From contig JAAEAF010006493.1 in the NCBI GenBank assembly GCA_011037195.1, positions 1-64,000 of the forward strand: 64,000 bases of DNA, given 5' to 3'. The notes below the pieces were generated by a model. It worked only from the letters and a program-made list of their open reading frames with translations, was not told the DNA's origin and did no database searches. Below are positions 10,845 to 21,169 of this stretch, in pieces. The translations under genes were made by a program, and so were the position numbers. Positions within the stretch are counted from its first letter, which is position 1. Each line of letters opens with the position of its first letter. Source of the stretch: Triatoma infestans (lineage: Eukaryota > Arthropoda > Insecta > Hemiptera > Reduviidae).

Positions 10845-11395
10845 TGTAGGAGGAGAGGGCCGGGATCTGTATGTGAACTCACAGGTCATTAGGTCTGTTT
10901 GTCGTTTCAAGCACTTGGGATCAATAATTTATTGCTCTGGTAGCTCTGAAGCCGACGTTCTAAGCAGGATAGCACAAGCCAAGACTGCGATCCATTGCGG
11001 GTGATAGTGGAAAGCTTCTGAGATCGGGAGAACTGGACACTTACCGATCGTCTCAGACAACAAATAAATGCAATTGAGATGGACGGTCTGAGAAGCAGTT
11101 TCTGAGGATCTCCCTTCTCCATAGGAGAAGGAACATAGATATCCGTGCGGATATGGAAGCACCGGAGACCGTAGCTGATCGATTAGAAATGCGGTCTCTA
11201 CAGTGGTAGGGTTATGTTCAGCGAATGGTGGAGGAAAGGTGGCCAAAGAAATTGTTTTTGTGGTCCCCTCCTGGAAAAATGAAAAGGACGTATGGTTCAA
11301 GCAATGGATGCTCGCGGCCTGACGGAGGAGAACTGGGCAGACCGCCTCACATGGTCTCTGGGGACCATGAAAACCGTGGAAATACATAATAAAAA
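10845..11395 (+). mobile_element. RTE-like LINE C-terminal fragment
   Basis: With frame shifts the + strand reads F-K-H-L-G-S-I-I followed by S-E-A-D-V-L-S-R-I-A-Q-A-K, the segment just after the RT domain in RTE-type LINEs, then R-L-E-M-R-S-L-Q-W and G-Y-V-Q-R-M and W-P-K-K-L-F-L-W, the conserved 'Q-W-x-G-H-V-x-R-M' C-terminal motif. Several stops are present. A 5'-truncated relic. Confidence 0.65.
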
Positions 11396-11439
11396 AATTT
11401 TTGTTTTCCAAATATCCGTTTTTGATAAACTAAAGATTA

Positions 11440-12240
11440 ATTTCTAACTCTTCTTTTTCTTGTTGTAGTTCTTTTCTTTGTTTTGTCTTCCCCTAGTATT
11501 CCCCTCTTTCCTTCTCTTCTTCCCTTTCTTCATCTTCTCTTCATTCTTCCCTTTTGTATTCTTTTCTTTTCTCTCTTCTTCTTCTCTACCTGATTCTCAT
11601 TAGCTTTCTTTTTCTATTTCTTCTTCTTCGTTTCTTTCTTTCTTTTGCTATTTTCTTTTCTTCGTCTTTACATTTTCCTTCGTCTTTTTTTTCTTCTTCT
11701 TCTCTTCATTCTTCTCTTTCCTCTCTTCTTTTTCTCTATCTGATTCTTCTTAGCTTTCTTTTTCTATTTCTTCTTCTTCTATTCCTTCTCCTTCGTTTCT
11801 TTCTTTCTTTTGCTCTGTACGTCTTTACGTTTTTCTTTTTCTTCTTTTCATTCTTCTCTTTCCTCTCTTCTTCTTCTCTATCTGATTCTTCTTAGCTTTC
11901 TTTTTCTATTTCTTCTATTCCTTCTTCTTCGTTTCTTTCTTTCTTTTGCTACTTTTTTTTCTACGTCTTTACGTTTTCCTTCTACTTCTCTTCATTCTTC
12001 TCTTTCCTCTCTTCTTCTTCTCCATCTGATTCTTCTTAGCTTTCTTTTTCTATTTCTTCTTCTACTATTCCTTCTTCTTCGTTTCTTTCTTTCTTTTGCT
12101 AGTTTTTTCCCTTCGTCTTTACGTTTTCCTTCTTCTTCTTATTTTCTTTTTTCTTTGTTTTACTTTTTTCTCATCTTCTTTTTCTTCTTCTCTTTCCTTT
12201 TCTCTTAGCTTTCTTCTTCTTCTTCTTCTACATTTTCTTC
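11440..12240 (+). repeat. ~800-bp pyrimidine tract with ~150-bp tandem units
   Basis: Nearly all C and T on the + strand. The phrase 'tttctttctttcttttgct' recurs at about 11631, 11795, 11932 and 12082, marking diverged units of ~137-164 bp. The open frames across it encode only Leu/Phe/Ser runs and reflect composition, not genes. Such tracts can form triplex (H-) DNA. Confidence 0.85.
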
Positions 12241-13799
12241 TTCATTGAAGCTGCAAGTCATTTCTATACAAAAGATCACTTTCCAAATTCTACCTCAAAC
12301 ACGATTCGAGCCTGCCTAGTTACACGAACTTCCAACATAGTTTATGGTCGGCCGGTTTTTTTTTCACGATTGCCAGTACTTCCTTTCAAAATTCATTAGG
12401 GGACAACTTGGGCATCGTAGAAGTTATGAATATGTATAGATTAGTATGGATAGATCATGAAAGTGTGGAAGGCTGCGTTGGAAGGGTTGAAGATACTATG
12501 TTTGGAAAAGATGTTTCCTCAAGTTTTCTCTTGAATTACCATGTTCTATTGTCTCTTTTAGGGAATCTGCCAATGTTTTTTTTTTCTCTCAAAGACACAT
12601 GCGCAAGGAACGGTCTTAAAAACACAGACTTATGATTGGACGGTGAGGATGGTTGGATAATACAAATAAATTGTTCTTCAATAACTGTTCTTCTCAGCTT
12701 TGTTAAAAATATGTTCTTAAAGTGTTCACCTTTTTTCCAACATTATTAACCCATTATAATGGAGTTATTGAGGAGAGAAATTGGGTTGGATTGAATAAAC
12801 GAGATAATATAGACTCTTATAATTAAAGACTGTTATAATGTAGCTATAAGTTAAACAAACTGCGCTGGACTTTATAATGAAACTAATAGAGTAAAAGGTG
12901 GGAGTAGAGATATGACACGATGCGATCTATGGTTGAATCTGATAGATATCCTCTAGATAGATTCTCACTGGCTTATATACACAGGTTCTCCCGCTCTAGC
13001 CTGCCTAAGTCAGAGAGTAGTCTCTGTTAACCAGAGAGAGCCTCTCTTCTCTCTGCTGGATGCCATTACACCATTATCATTAATCCTTCCAACGCGCTCT
13101 GGGAACTCTGGGGACGGCGGGTTCCAAATTTGGTCATTATCACCTGGTAAGTTACGTGCTTAACGTAAACACTGCAACTTCCGACATGCATATACTTTGA
13201 TTTATTCATTCCCTCAAGTATTAGCACCTAGCATTTTAAATCTATTTCTGTAGATCATATCAGTTATCCTAAAAACCAACCTTATTAAAGATGGGCTTAA
13301 GTTAAAGTAACACTGCACTTATCGGCCGAAGGATATTGACTCTAGCAGGTTTCCTATTTCTTCTATAATATTTACAAATTTCCATCAGTATTTTTTTCCG
13401 TTCTACATTTTATAGAAAATATCAAATACACTCTATCTTGAAATTAAATTTTTCTTACATTTACTGAATTCGTTTATATAATGTTTTTTTTTTTGTACAT
13501 TTGAAAAAGCCATCGAGTCATGTAAATACAATTTCCCATTGGAATATATATTTTTGTATACATAAAACGACCTGGCAAAAAGTATTAGCATCTCACTGAG
13601 AATTTTTTATTTACCTTAGATACATATATACACTATATTGTTCATTTTTATTTGTATTTGTTCATTTTATTCTAGTTTATTGATGTAAACGTATATTCTA
13701 GTATCGATATATATAATATATCGATATTAGTATATTTTTTATTGGTTTAAAAGTATAAAAGCACTTAGAATTTCTGCTTTACTGATTGTTATAGTGTTT
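12241..13799. other. intron sequence, nothing firm recognised
   Basis: Mixed AT-rich sequence. A small hairpin-rich CT/AG block lies at ~13000-13060, and an AT palindrome around 'atcgatatatataatatatc' at ~13702-13728. No coding signal was found. Confidence 0.4.
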
Positions 13800-14240
13800 T
13801 TTTTTTTCATAATTGCTATGTGTTTTACATATGTGTATGTATGCATGTATAAATGTATGAAATTGAACAAAATACCTCAAAACGAAAAACTGTAGAAAAC
13901 TCGTAAATTGTTACCAACACCATATCTGACCAAATATGTCAAAATCCATCAATTGAAAATGCAACTTTACAGAATAGATTTTCAGTTTTGCGCATTTTTC
14001 TCTTTCTTTTCTTCTTTATTTTTAATTTAAGTCGCTTCAATATCTATGGTCATTAGTGCCCAAGGCCTTCTCAATGCACTGCCGGCCTCCGAATAGTGCT
14101 CTATAGAGGCCCGTAGAAAGAGAAAATGGGCATTCCAAGTTTATGCAACTTCGTTATTGACGTTTATGAGAAAATTCCAAAAAACTCAAAAACCTATTCA
14201 GTTATGTCGCACTTTAAGGTTTAACCTATCTTTATCTTCA
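13800..14240 (+). repeat. partial copy of the ~1-kb dispersed repeat
   Basis: Contains the '(gtatgt)n' region, 'aaatacctcaaaacgaaaaa' and later module blocks in forward order. The copy is diverged and contains ~80 bp of unrelated sequence near 14040-14120. Confidence 0.4.
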
Positions 14241-14268
14241 AATTTGGATTCTGTGAATGCTTGTAATG

Positions 14269-14281
14269 TATGTTAATATTA
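14269..14281 (+). repeat. 13-bp target-site duplication, left copy
   Basis: 'tatgttaatatta' is repeated exactly at 15150-15162 and brackets the RNase H LINE fragment. Confidence 0.75.
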
Positions 14282-15149
14282 GTCGAAAGGAACTTCCATA
14301 TTGTCATACCGAGCAGAGGCGAATGGGGCTGCGACCCACCCCTGTTCGGTAACTCGATCTGGTATACAGATGGATCCAAAACTCCGACTGGGGTCGGAGC
14401 TGGGGTCTACGGGGGCAGGCCTAAAGTTAAAATTAAGGCCAGCCTAGGGAAGTACGCCACGGTCTTTCAGGCTGAAGTCGTGGCGTTACAACTCTGCGCT
14501 AGGGAGATTATAAGGCAAAGGATAGTGGGTAGAAGAGTGGCCATATACTCCGACAGTCAGGCAGCCCTGAAGGCACTTTCCTCACACCAAATAGTCTCAA
14601 GACTGGTGTGGGACTGCCTACTTGCCCTCACCGAGGTGGGTACTCGGAATAAACTGACACTCGTCTGGGTGCCGGGACATGCGGGGTTCCTGGGCAATGA
14701 GAGGGCGGATGCCCTAGCGAGGGAGGGCTCGCAGGATACCCTTATTGGCCCCGAACCCTTCTGCGGCTTGTCCAGGAGCCTCATTCAAAATTCTATCAGG
14801 GGTTGGATAGAAGATCAGCGTCTGCGTTGGTGGGAAGGAACACCAGGACAGAGGCAGGAAAGCTCTTCATTAAAAGACATTTGCCTAAATTTACCAAAGA
14901 CCTACTGAGCCAGACCCGAAGGGATATAAGGTTAATTGTGGGTCTACTAACAGGGCATTGTAGGCTGAATAGACACATGCACCACCTACAACTTGCGGAT
15001 AGTGCGGTATGCCGATTCTGTAAGGTAGAAGAGGAGACCCCGGCGCACATCCTTTGTGAGTGCGCCGGCCTGACGAGGATTAGGTTTCTTCAATTGAGTA
15101 CGGCAATCCGAAGCTATTTTTTGCTCTACATACCCCCCCGCTTGTATTC
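14282..15149 (+). mobile_element. 5'-truncated LINE with RNase H domain (copy 1)
   Basis: The reading frame carries an RNase H fold: I-W-Y-T-D-G-S-K (first catalytic Asp), F-Q-A-E-V-V-A-L (Glu), Y-S-D-S-Q-A-A-L (Asp) and V-P-G-H-A-G-F-L-G-N-E-R-A-D (last Asp). Such a domain occurs in R1/I/Jockey-group LINEs and removes RNA from the RNA:DNA hybrid. After a frameshift near 14860 a second frame gives V-C-R-F-C-K-V-E-E-E-T-P-A-H-I-L-C-E-C, the C-terminal CCHC-like motif. Compared with the copy at 21925-22909, ~150 bp near 15115 are deleted. Exact 13-bp target duplications flank it. The RNase H catalytic residues are intact but there is no RT. Confidence 0.85.
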
Positions 15150-15162
15150 TATGTTAATATTA

Positions 15163-15797
15163 TGGAGTTGGTAAAACCATAAATTATACTGAAGTGGTTC
15201 AGAAAAGAAAAAAAATAACGCTACTTATTCCTTCAGATCCCTACCGAAAAGTACTTTTATGTATGAAGTGTATGAAGATAGTGTATAAAGTTTTAAAGAA
15301 AAGAGCCGATTTTGAGAAAATAGCGAAAAACTAGAAGAAAAAATTAATTCAATAAAGTGACATTTCCGGTAGATGGATTTTGCCCGGATCTTTCATGTCA
15401 GATGCGACGGTGGTATCAAAGCGTAATAACAAGTTTGTGTTTCTTATGAGTTTTCTTTTTTGAGATACTTTGAGATACAATGTTGGCAAAAATAGCCGGA
15501 AATGTTGGGGAAATTGTTTTTTTAGACAACGGAGAACCTGGCAGAACTGGTATCAATAATAGTTTTAAACACGAATCAGGAATAATACATAATTCTAGTT
15601 TGTATTATCAAGTTTTTATCTTGAATATGCGAATTAAATTTAATAGGAACACATACAAAGTGAAAACTTTATAATTAAAACCAATAATTTATTTTGTGAC
15701 AAATACATTATACAAAATTAAACAATTAACAATTGATCTTACCAATTACTTTTAACAGATTACATTTTACAGTTTATTTTTGACAAAATCTTATTAA
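15163..15797. other. 3' region of the protease homologue gene with repeat debris
   Basis: 15180-15480 looks like a minus-strand remnant of the dispersed repeat ('tactgaagtggttcagaaaa', 'aaaaactagaagaaaaaatt'). The 3' untranslated region of the minus-strand gene lies below 15798 and includes two poly(A) signals. Confidence 0.4.
15688..15693 (-). promoter_or_regulatory. poly(A) signal candidate AATAAA for the protease homologue
   Basis: AATAAA on the minus strand about 105 bases past the stop codon. A second AATAAA lies at 15773-15778, ~20 bases past the stop. Either could serve; the sequence does not decide. Confidence 0.5.
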
Positions 15798-15979
15798 TTA
15801 ATTGTATATATTTCTCATTATCCATAATAGGGGACTCTCACCCCATAGATATGTTTCGCCTTCTGTATTTGCCCTAATCCAATCAATATAATGCTCCACA
15901 TTGACATAATAATAAGCGGCCATGTTTGTTTTACCCTCACAGACACATTGGTTCAACTTTGGTCCAAAAGATACTAGCC
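15798..15979 (-). CDS. serine protease homologue, last exon
   Basis: Terminal exon of the S1-family gene. Acceptor 'tatttttag' precedes 15979; the exon completes a glycine codon begun in 17167-17224 and encodes 59 residues and TAA (15798-15800). It contains G-L-V-S-F-G (the 214-219 strand of the substrate cleft), Q-C-V-C-E-G (Cys220, partner of Cys191) and Y-Y-Y-V-N-V-x-x-Y-I-D-W-I, the C-terminal helix that closes every chymotrypsin fold. About 20 further residues, rich in Trp and Leu, extend beyond the usual end. Confidence 0.88.
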
Positions 15980-16179
15980 CTAAAAATACAATCTTGGATA
16001 TGTAATAAGATGTAAAATTTGAATGACTTAGATGATTGATTTGACAACCAAATACCTTTAATTAAATATTTGTTTAGGAAGCCTCGCATGTTTTTTTGGT
16101 TAATAGCAGCTCATCGCCTGCATCCAAGAACGCGTACAAGGACAATAATTCATTGAGAGATTATAGGTGTAATGTTAAA

Positions 16180-16480
16180 GCGATCTAATCGCAGAAATAA
16201 AGACAAGAATAACGACACTCGAAACTGGTTTGCGGTGCAAAACGCCCTGGGTTACAATGTCTTATCCTGCAAAGTCTTAGCAGGAAAGGGATTAGATCAC
16301 AGCCCAGCTGGGCTGCCCTTAGATTTTCTCTTCCTAGGAGCCTTTTACAGTCCCCTGCAGCTAACTATCCGGTGAGCTGTTGTCTGTAACGAGAGAACAT
16401 TGTCCAGAGGTCGGCAGTGCACTGCGAAGGCGCCAATGACCATAGACGTGACGCGCCTTAAATAAAAAATGAAAAAAGCC
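16180..16480 (+). repeat. SINE-like body fragment
   Basis: The phrase 'gttgtctgtaacgagagaac' followed by 'attgtccag' recurs in diverged form in the tRNA-headed element at 40835-41015 ('gtttgttacgagagaacact'), and 'tcctaggagcc' resembles 58714-58724. It ends in an A-rich stretch at ~16460-16480. No clear tRNA head was found here. Confidence 0.4.
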
Positions 16481-17166
16481 TTAGCTATGACAATAGCTTA
16501 CCAACACCAAAACCTGGAAGACTACCTCTACCAACAACCTAAAACCTCCCACCATATCATCCAACTTGACATATAAAACAGAACGTTGGATGGGGCCTGA
16601 TGTTTCGCAAATATTACAATAAGCTGTGGCACGATAGTTTCTAGCCTGATTACAAGACCAACACCAGCAGTACTAAAAGTGGTTGTTGTAAAGTAAAGCA
16701 ATACAATGCAGTGGTGTATTTCCTCCTCTATCTCGCAAATGAATTGTTATAGGTTATGGGGCGGTGTTTTAAGTTTTCCCCATTTTCCCGCTTGCCGTGT
16801 TTGGCTGGTGAAGAACCTTTTTACCAAAATTACAGCCTTGTTTCGTTCAAAAAAATATTTCTCCTTCTTTTGCTTCCAGCACGGGGAATATTTTCTGCCC
16901 AGATAGAGTACGATATATTTATTCAGGCAGTTTTCCTTTTTCTCAAAGTATACTTATATTGTTTCTTTAGAAAGTAATAATTTTATCTTTTTGGTAAAGA
17001 TATTGATGTCCTCAATATTGCAGGTCTAGTTATAGGCGAATTTTCTGCTGTTCCAAAACAGAATAGTCTGCATTTGCAAAACATAGCTCTTGTTCATTTG
17101 ATTGAACTTGAAAAAGTCAATTTAATTTGTAACTTAAACAGTTGAGTAAATAATAATAATAATTAC
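16481..17166. other. intron sequence, nothing recognised
   Basis: Mixed sequence between the last two protease-homologue exons. The overlapping + strand frames at 16706-16977 lack domains and are not called. Confidence 0.4.
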
Positions 17167-17224
17167 CAGCAAGCTCGTACTGTCCATCCTCATTTTTTAC
17201 CATAAGCGGTCCTCCAGTGTCGCC
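17167..17224 (-). CDS. serine protease homologue, exon with the Ser195 motif (Thr here)
   Basis: A 58-base micro-exon between acceptor 'gattatag' and donor 'G|gtaatt'. It encodes G-D-T-G-G-P-L-M-V-K followed by an acidic loop and ends one base into the next glycine codon. In active enzymes this motif is G-D-S-G-G-P and its Ser is the nucleophile; here it is Thr. The preceding exon supplies P-P-C-Y, so position 189, which sets trypsin specificity as Asp, is Pro. Phase matches on both sides (0 in, 1 out). Confidence 0.9.
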
Positions 17225-17297
17225 CTATAATCAGACAAGAAATTTATTGTTACAACGAAAGAATGTTCCTTCGTTTAGCTTAGAGCTGCGATTTTTT

Positions 17298-18228
17298 ACT
17301 TTCTCTTACTCCTAGTAAGAGGAAGTACTGTAATCCTGCCAAATTTTCGATATCTACTTTTCACCGGAAATATCGGTTTTGGTTTTTAGAAAATGGTCTG
17401 TGTGTGTGTGTGAGTGTATGAGAACAGCGCAGCATAAAACGAAAAATCTAGAAAGTTCAACTTGATATTCCGTTTAAGTATCACCATGGGATTCGACAGC
17501 AGTAGGTCATGTGTCCAGATATCTCAACCGAATGTACCACTTTACTGAGTGGTGTTTTTCACTTTTTTGCAATATTCTCGAAAATGGCTCCGACGATTTC
17601 TTTAAAAACTTTGTATACCAACTCTATACATACAAAAATCTACAACTTTTCATTGAAACATTTCTCTGGGAAAATGCATTTAAAGGCACTTATGGGGGAA
17701 GGGTGGGGTTACATTTTCTCTAAAGTGCTATTTCGGTACTATACAATTCTGTCATCGAAATAATGTTAATTAGGATTAAATATGTTGGGGAAATTCCGAG
17801 TTTGAAAAAAATCAGATGACTGGAAGTGCGTTTTTATTGAAATGTATTTTTCAATTTCGTGGTATTTTCTCAAAAAACGGCTCCAACGATTTTCTTTAAG
17901 CTAGTTAAATGAGCTACACATATAAAGAGCTACAACTTTGATTTGAAACATTTCTGAAAGTCATTCAAGGTGGCTTTTGGAGGAGGGGTTGGGTTATGTT
18001 TTTCTCTTAAGTGCTATCATAGTTACAATTCTACAATCCAAACAAAATTAATTGATGGCCAAAGTTCCGTGTTTCAAGAAAATTAGTAAACCGGAAGTGC
18101 GCTTTTACTGAACAGTTTTTTCAGGTTCAACGAATTTCATTAAATTTGGTATACTAACTATAAAATTTGTCAATTACAATTTTGAGAACTGGAGTAAGAG
18201 AAAGTTGTGTGAGTGTATCACATCAGAT
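17298..18228 (+). repeat. ~0.93-kb dispersed repeat, near-complete copy A
   Basis: Starts with ACTTTCTCTTACTCC and has its exact inverse GGAGTAAGAGAAAGT at 18191-18205, followed by a small hairpin (GTGTGA...TCACAT) and a T run. Inside are a (TG)n stretch and at least two ~291-bp modules marked by 'attctcgaaaatggctccga' (~17574) and its cognate (~17865). No coding capacity. Confidence 0.75.
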
Positions 18229-18760
18229 TTTTTTTTTTTTTTTAATTAGAAATATAAAAATATAAATTTTAAGTTTAATCAAATTTTCGAAATTGCGTGT
18301 TCACCGGAACTACATGCATTGACCTAATGATCTGTTATGTGTGTGTGTTTTTGAATAGTATATCTCAAACGTTGAAAATCGTAGAAAGATCAAACTAGTT
18401 GTTCCGTTATAGGTAATACCGTTGCATTCAACACAAAGATTTCAATCAAAATCTGTCAACGTAGCTAGTACAGCGCTCTATCGCTGAGCTAATCCCTTCC
18501 ATAGATCGCATTTACAGGGGTAAAAATTTGCACACTCCCCCAAACCTTGACGACTCTGTATTAATTCCTCTTCGAAGAAAATATGTAGGGTATCATTTAG
18601 ATTATTTTTTCTATCTGTGTACTTAACAAAAGAAGTGGATGATAAAACCGGATGTTAAAATTGCCACCCGGTATATAGAAAGAAAATTTTTCAATTAAGA
18701 TTCTGAAAATTTGCAGTAAGAGAAAGTTATGTGAGTGTTTCACACTAATCTGTTTATCGG
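18229..18760 (+). repeat. second, degraded copy of the dispersed repeat
   Basis: Begins near 18290 with 'cgaaattgcgtgttcaccgg' and ends at 18716-18750 with 'gtaagagaaagttatgtgag' and a TTTCACAC block. The middle (18440-18660) is different sequence, perhaps a small insertion. Confidence 0.45.
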
Positions 18761-19410
18761 AATCTGTTTGTCGCTTTTAGTGCTTATCTCAAATTGTAAC
18801 TATGAAACGGTGTCTCCCCTTGCACTTTCATTCGATCACTGTATTGAATTAAACTATTTCGATTACATTATATCGAGTGTAATAGGAAAGAGAAAGAGAG
18901 ACAAGAATGACAGGACCACTCTCTCGGACTAGAGTGGGAGATACTGCATAGATACAGTGACGGGAGATAGATATGCAACAGTGTTCACTCGCCAGACACA
19001 ACGTGTCATTTAACTTATCCTTCACCACTCTACCATACTGTACCATTTTAGTGTTAAGTCCAGGCAGTCAGTGTCACCTTTTACATTATACGTACAGTGT
19101 TAGGCCATATCTAGTTTGATGATTCAAACCAAAACTCTAGTTTGTGGATTCAAACCAAACCATTTCTCTCCTTCATCAAGCCCATTATATCGAGCATTTG
19201 TCTCAAAATTTCGGCTGCCGTTTTCAGTCAGACAGTCGGACTAATTACCAATTTTATTTCATATAAAAAATAATTATTACATACACGCCTACCGTACACG
19301 AGTTATTATATATTATCATATAATCTCCAAAAAAAAATAGAAAACAGTAAAAACAGGATAGTTGGAATGAATGTTACACAGATAAATAAACAGAAATTTG
19401 TATTACTTAC
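18761..19410. other. intron sequence, nothing firm recognised
   Basis: Includes a short local duplication around 'ttgatgattcaaaccaaaac' / 'tgtggattcaaaccaaacca' (~19115-19160). No coding signal. Confidence 0.4.
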
Positions 19411-19607
19411 ATAACAAGGTGGTTCGCCTTTCGCACTAACACAGAGCAACGAATTTTTGTCAAATACACCTTTGTCCAAAAATTCTTTAGCTTTCTTATT
19501 GAAGCTTAATCGTACCCTTTTCTTCATAAGGTTACCATTCCGATTATTGAATAATCGATTCATTCCCCATCCGGCTACAATAGCGGTTTTACCATTATAA
19601 TCTGTAC
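19411..19607 (-). CDS. serine protease homologue, exon with V-A-G-W-G
   Basis: Encodes 65 residues between acceptor 'tttgtaacag' and donor 'TAT|gtaagt'. It completes the glycine codon begun in 23887-24104 and ends in phase 0. Landmarks are A-I-V-A-G-W-G (positions ~137-142 of chymotrypsin, the G-W-G hallmark) and L-L-C-V-S-A-K-G-E-P-P-C, which supplies Cys182 and Cys191. The usual Cys168 partner is missing from the basic, lysine-rich segment between them, so that disulphide is absent. Confidence 0.9.
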
Positions 19608-19669
19608 CTGTTACAAATTTGAAAGATTTCTTTGATTATTTACTGGCACTTTTAAAAAATTCACTTTTT

Positions 19670-20154
19670 CCTTTCTCTTACTTGCTGTTTTGAAGATGTA
19701 TTGTGATCGTGTCAAATTTTTGAAATTCAAGTTTTACCGCAAACCCTTGTTTTGAAGTCTTAAATAATGTTTTTCGCGCATGATCACTAGGAGTGTGATA
19801 AAAAATGTTTCCAAATTAGAAAAAAAAAGGAAAACAATCACAGGTAGCTAAAACGTGATAATTCATTTCAAGTACCAATATCACATCTTATGTGCGGATT
19901 AAATATTGTTTTTCTCAGTTTCACGCGATATTCTTCATGTATCTTTACGTATAATGTAAAGTATATATCTTTAAACTTCATGTATAATGTACGTACTTAA
20001 TGCCAATCAATTTGCCTAAAATATTTTCGAGGAAAATTGAGGTTTTGAAGGAATTGTAATATTAGCTTTCCACTTCACTGTGCCCACTTCAATAGAATCT
20101 ATGATTTTACCACTTCTGTAGTATTAAAATTCAAAATCTCTTGAAATTCCGGGT
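19670..20154 (+). repeat. dispersed repeat, left part (interrupted by foldback)
   Basis: Starts with 'tttctcttacttgctgtttt' and runs through the 'ttgaaattccgggt' block, where it is cut by the foldback at 20155. The family sequence resumes after 20698. Confidence 0.5.
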
Positions 20155-20174
20155 TAAGACTGCGTCAGGGTTTC

Positions 20175-20225
20175 CTACAAACCGACGTTTTGCCCATATT
20201 GCAGTGTGCCTCTTCAGTGTGGTTA
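20175..20225 (-). ncRNA. decayed hammerhead-like motif, left arm
   Basis: On the minus strand: CUGAAGA, an imperfect hairpin beginning GGC and ending GGGC, then AAAACGUC and GGUUUG. This matches the layout CUGANGA-stem II-GAAAC-GUC-stem I, but the G of GAAA is A. The GUC triplet and a GGUU able to pair with an upstream AACC are retained. Confidence 0.35.
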
Positions 20226-20648
20226 CACCTCGAAGGCTAGCTGCCAGAGGAGTAATGAACCTTACTAGAGAAGGGACCTGGCTCCTTCCTCCGCTATGTT
20301 GACTGCCTTCTTGATATCCATCTTTAATGTATGTAGTGGGCAGGGCTTAATTTTTTCTTCCTTGTCCACGGTTGGTTGATGGGTGACGAGATCTACTGCC
20401 TTACTGCAATACTTTTAACCTTGGCCTGCTCCGGAGAATCCATTCAACGTTTTTTCCCTTGCTTTTTCACTTTTTTCCCTGAGCGGGAACCCATCCTCTT
20501 GTCAAACCATGGACAAGGAAGAGAAAATTAATCCTCGCCCACTTTTTACAGTAAAGATGGTGATCAAGAAGGCAGTCTAAATGACGGAGGAAGGAGCTAT
20601 GTCCTTTCACTACCAAAGTTCATTGTTCGATTAGCTTTGAAAGTGTAA

Positions 20649-20690
20649 CGACCCTGAAGAGGCTCATATGGGCGAAACCACTGACGCAAT
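20649..20690 (+). ncRNA. decayed hammerhead-like motif, right arm
   Basis: GACC, CUGAAGA, one extra base, GCUC-AUAU-GGGC (4-bp stem II), GAAACC. The core is intact to this point, but relative to the left arm ~18 bases carrying the GUC cleavage triplet are deleted, so self-cleavage is not expected. Confidence 0.4.
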
Positions 20691-20698
20691 CTCAACCC

Positions 20699-20870
20699 AG
20701 TAACTCGAGTGTTTTTCATGAAAACGGCCGCGAAATCCTAAAAAGATAATATTAAGGTGGTTTAGTATTAAAAAATTAAGAAAATCAGTTAACCGAAATA
20801 AGGACTTTATAGAATATGGTATTGAGTTTTTTAACGTTTCTCCATCGATTTTTTTCTTTAACATTGAAAT
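20699..20870 (+). repeat. dispersed repeat, continuation after the foldback
   Basis: Resumes with blocks such as 'tcagttaaccgaaata', 'gacttt' and 'tttttaacgtttctcc' typical of the family's later modules. Confidence 0.45.
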
Positions 20871-21169
20871 CCAAAATTCATTTATGTATTAAATGGGATG
20901 TATTTGTGTGTATAGATTAGTATTCATTGTTTACATAAAATCGATAAAATTAACCTTGAGAAAATCGGAAAAAACTAAAGTAAAAAAATTTTAACTACTG
21001 GTTGATGTAATATGAATGAAACATGGTGTCAGATCGGTCATAGTATCAATATGGAATACCAGCTTGAGCTTTCTAGCAATTTGTCCTCTTTCATATGTGA
21101 ATATTTTGTTGATAAACCTTCCAAACGTACGTGCATTCGCTAAAACATATTATACTACTGTAACAGAGG

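Larger units (their letters stand above)
20155..20698. mobile_element. foldback element with hammerhead-like arms
   Basis: Imperfect inverted arms of ~200 bp (about 20155-20374 and 20505-20698) surround a ~130-bp loop. Matching phrases include 'ctccttcctccg' against 'cggaggaaggag' and 'ttcttccttgtccacggtt' against 'aaccatggacaaggaag'. Each arm carries CTGAAGA and a GGGC(G/A)AAAC segment (see 20649-20690). No coding capacity. It sits inside a copy of the dispersed repeat. Confidence 0.65.

Noticed and set aside
11554..12208. Long + strand open frames of Leu/Phe/Ser
   Set aside because: They simply translate the pyrimidine tract; the same composition gives open frames in all three forward phases.
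17298..18228. CRISPR-like or satellite array from the recurring ~290-bp modules
   Set aside because: Only two or three diverged modules per copy and fixed outer ends; it is a dispersed repeat, and the genome is eukaryotic.
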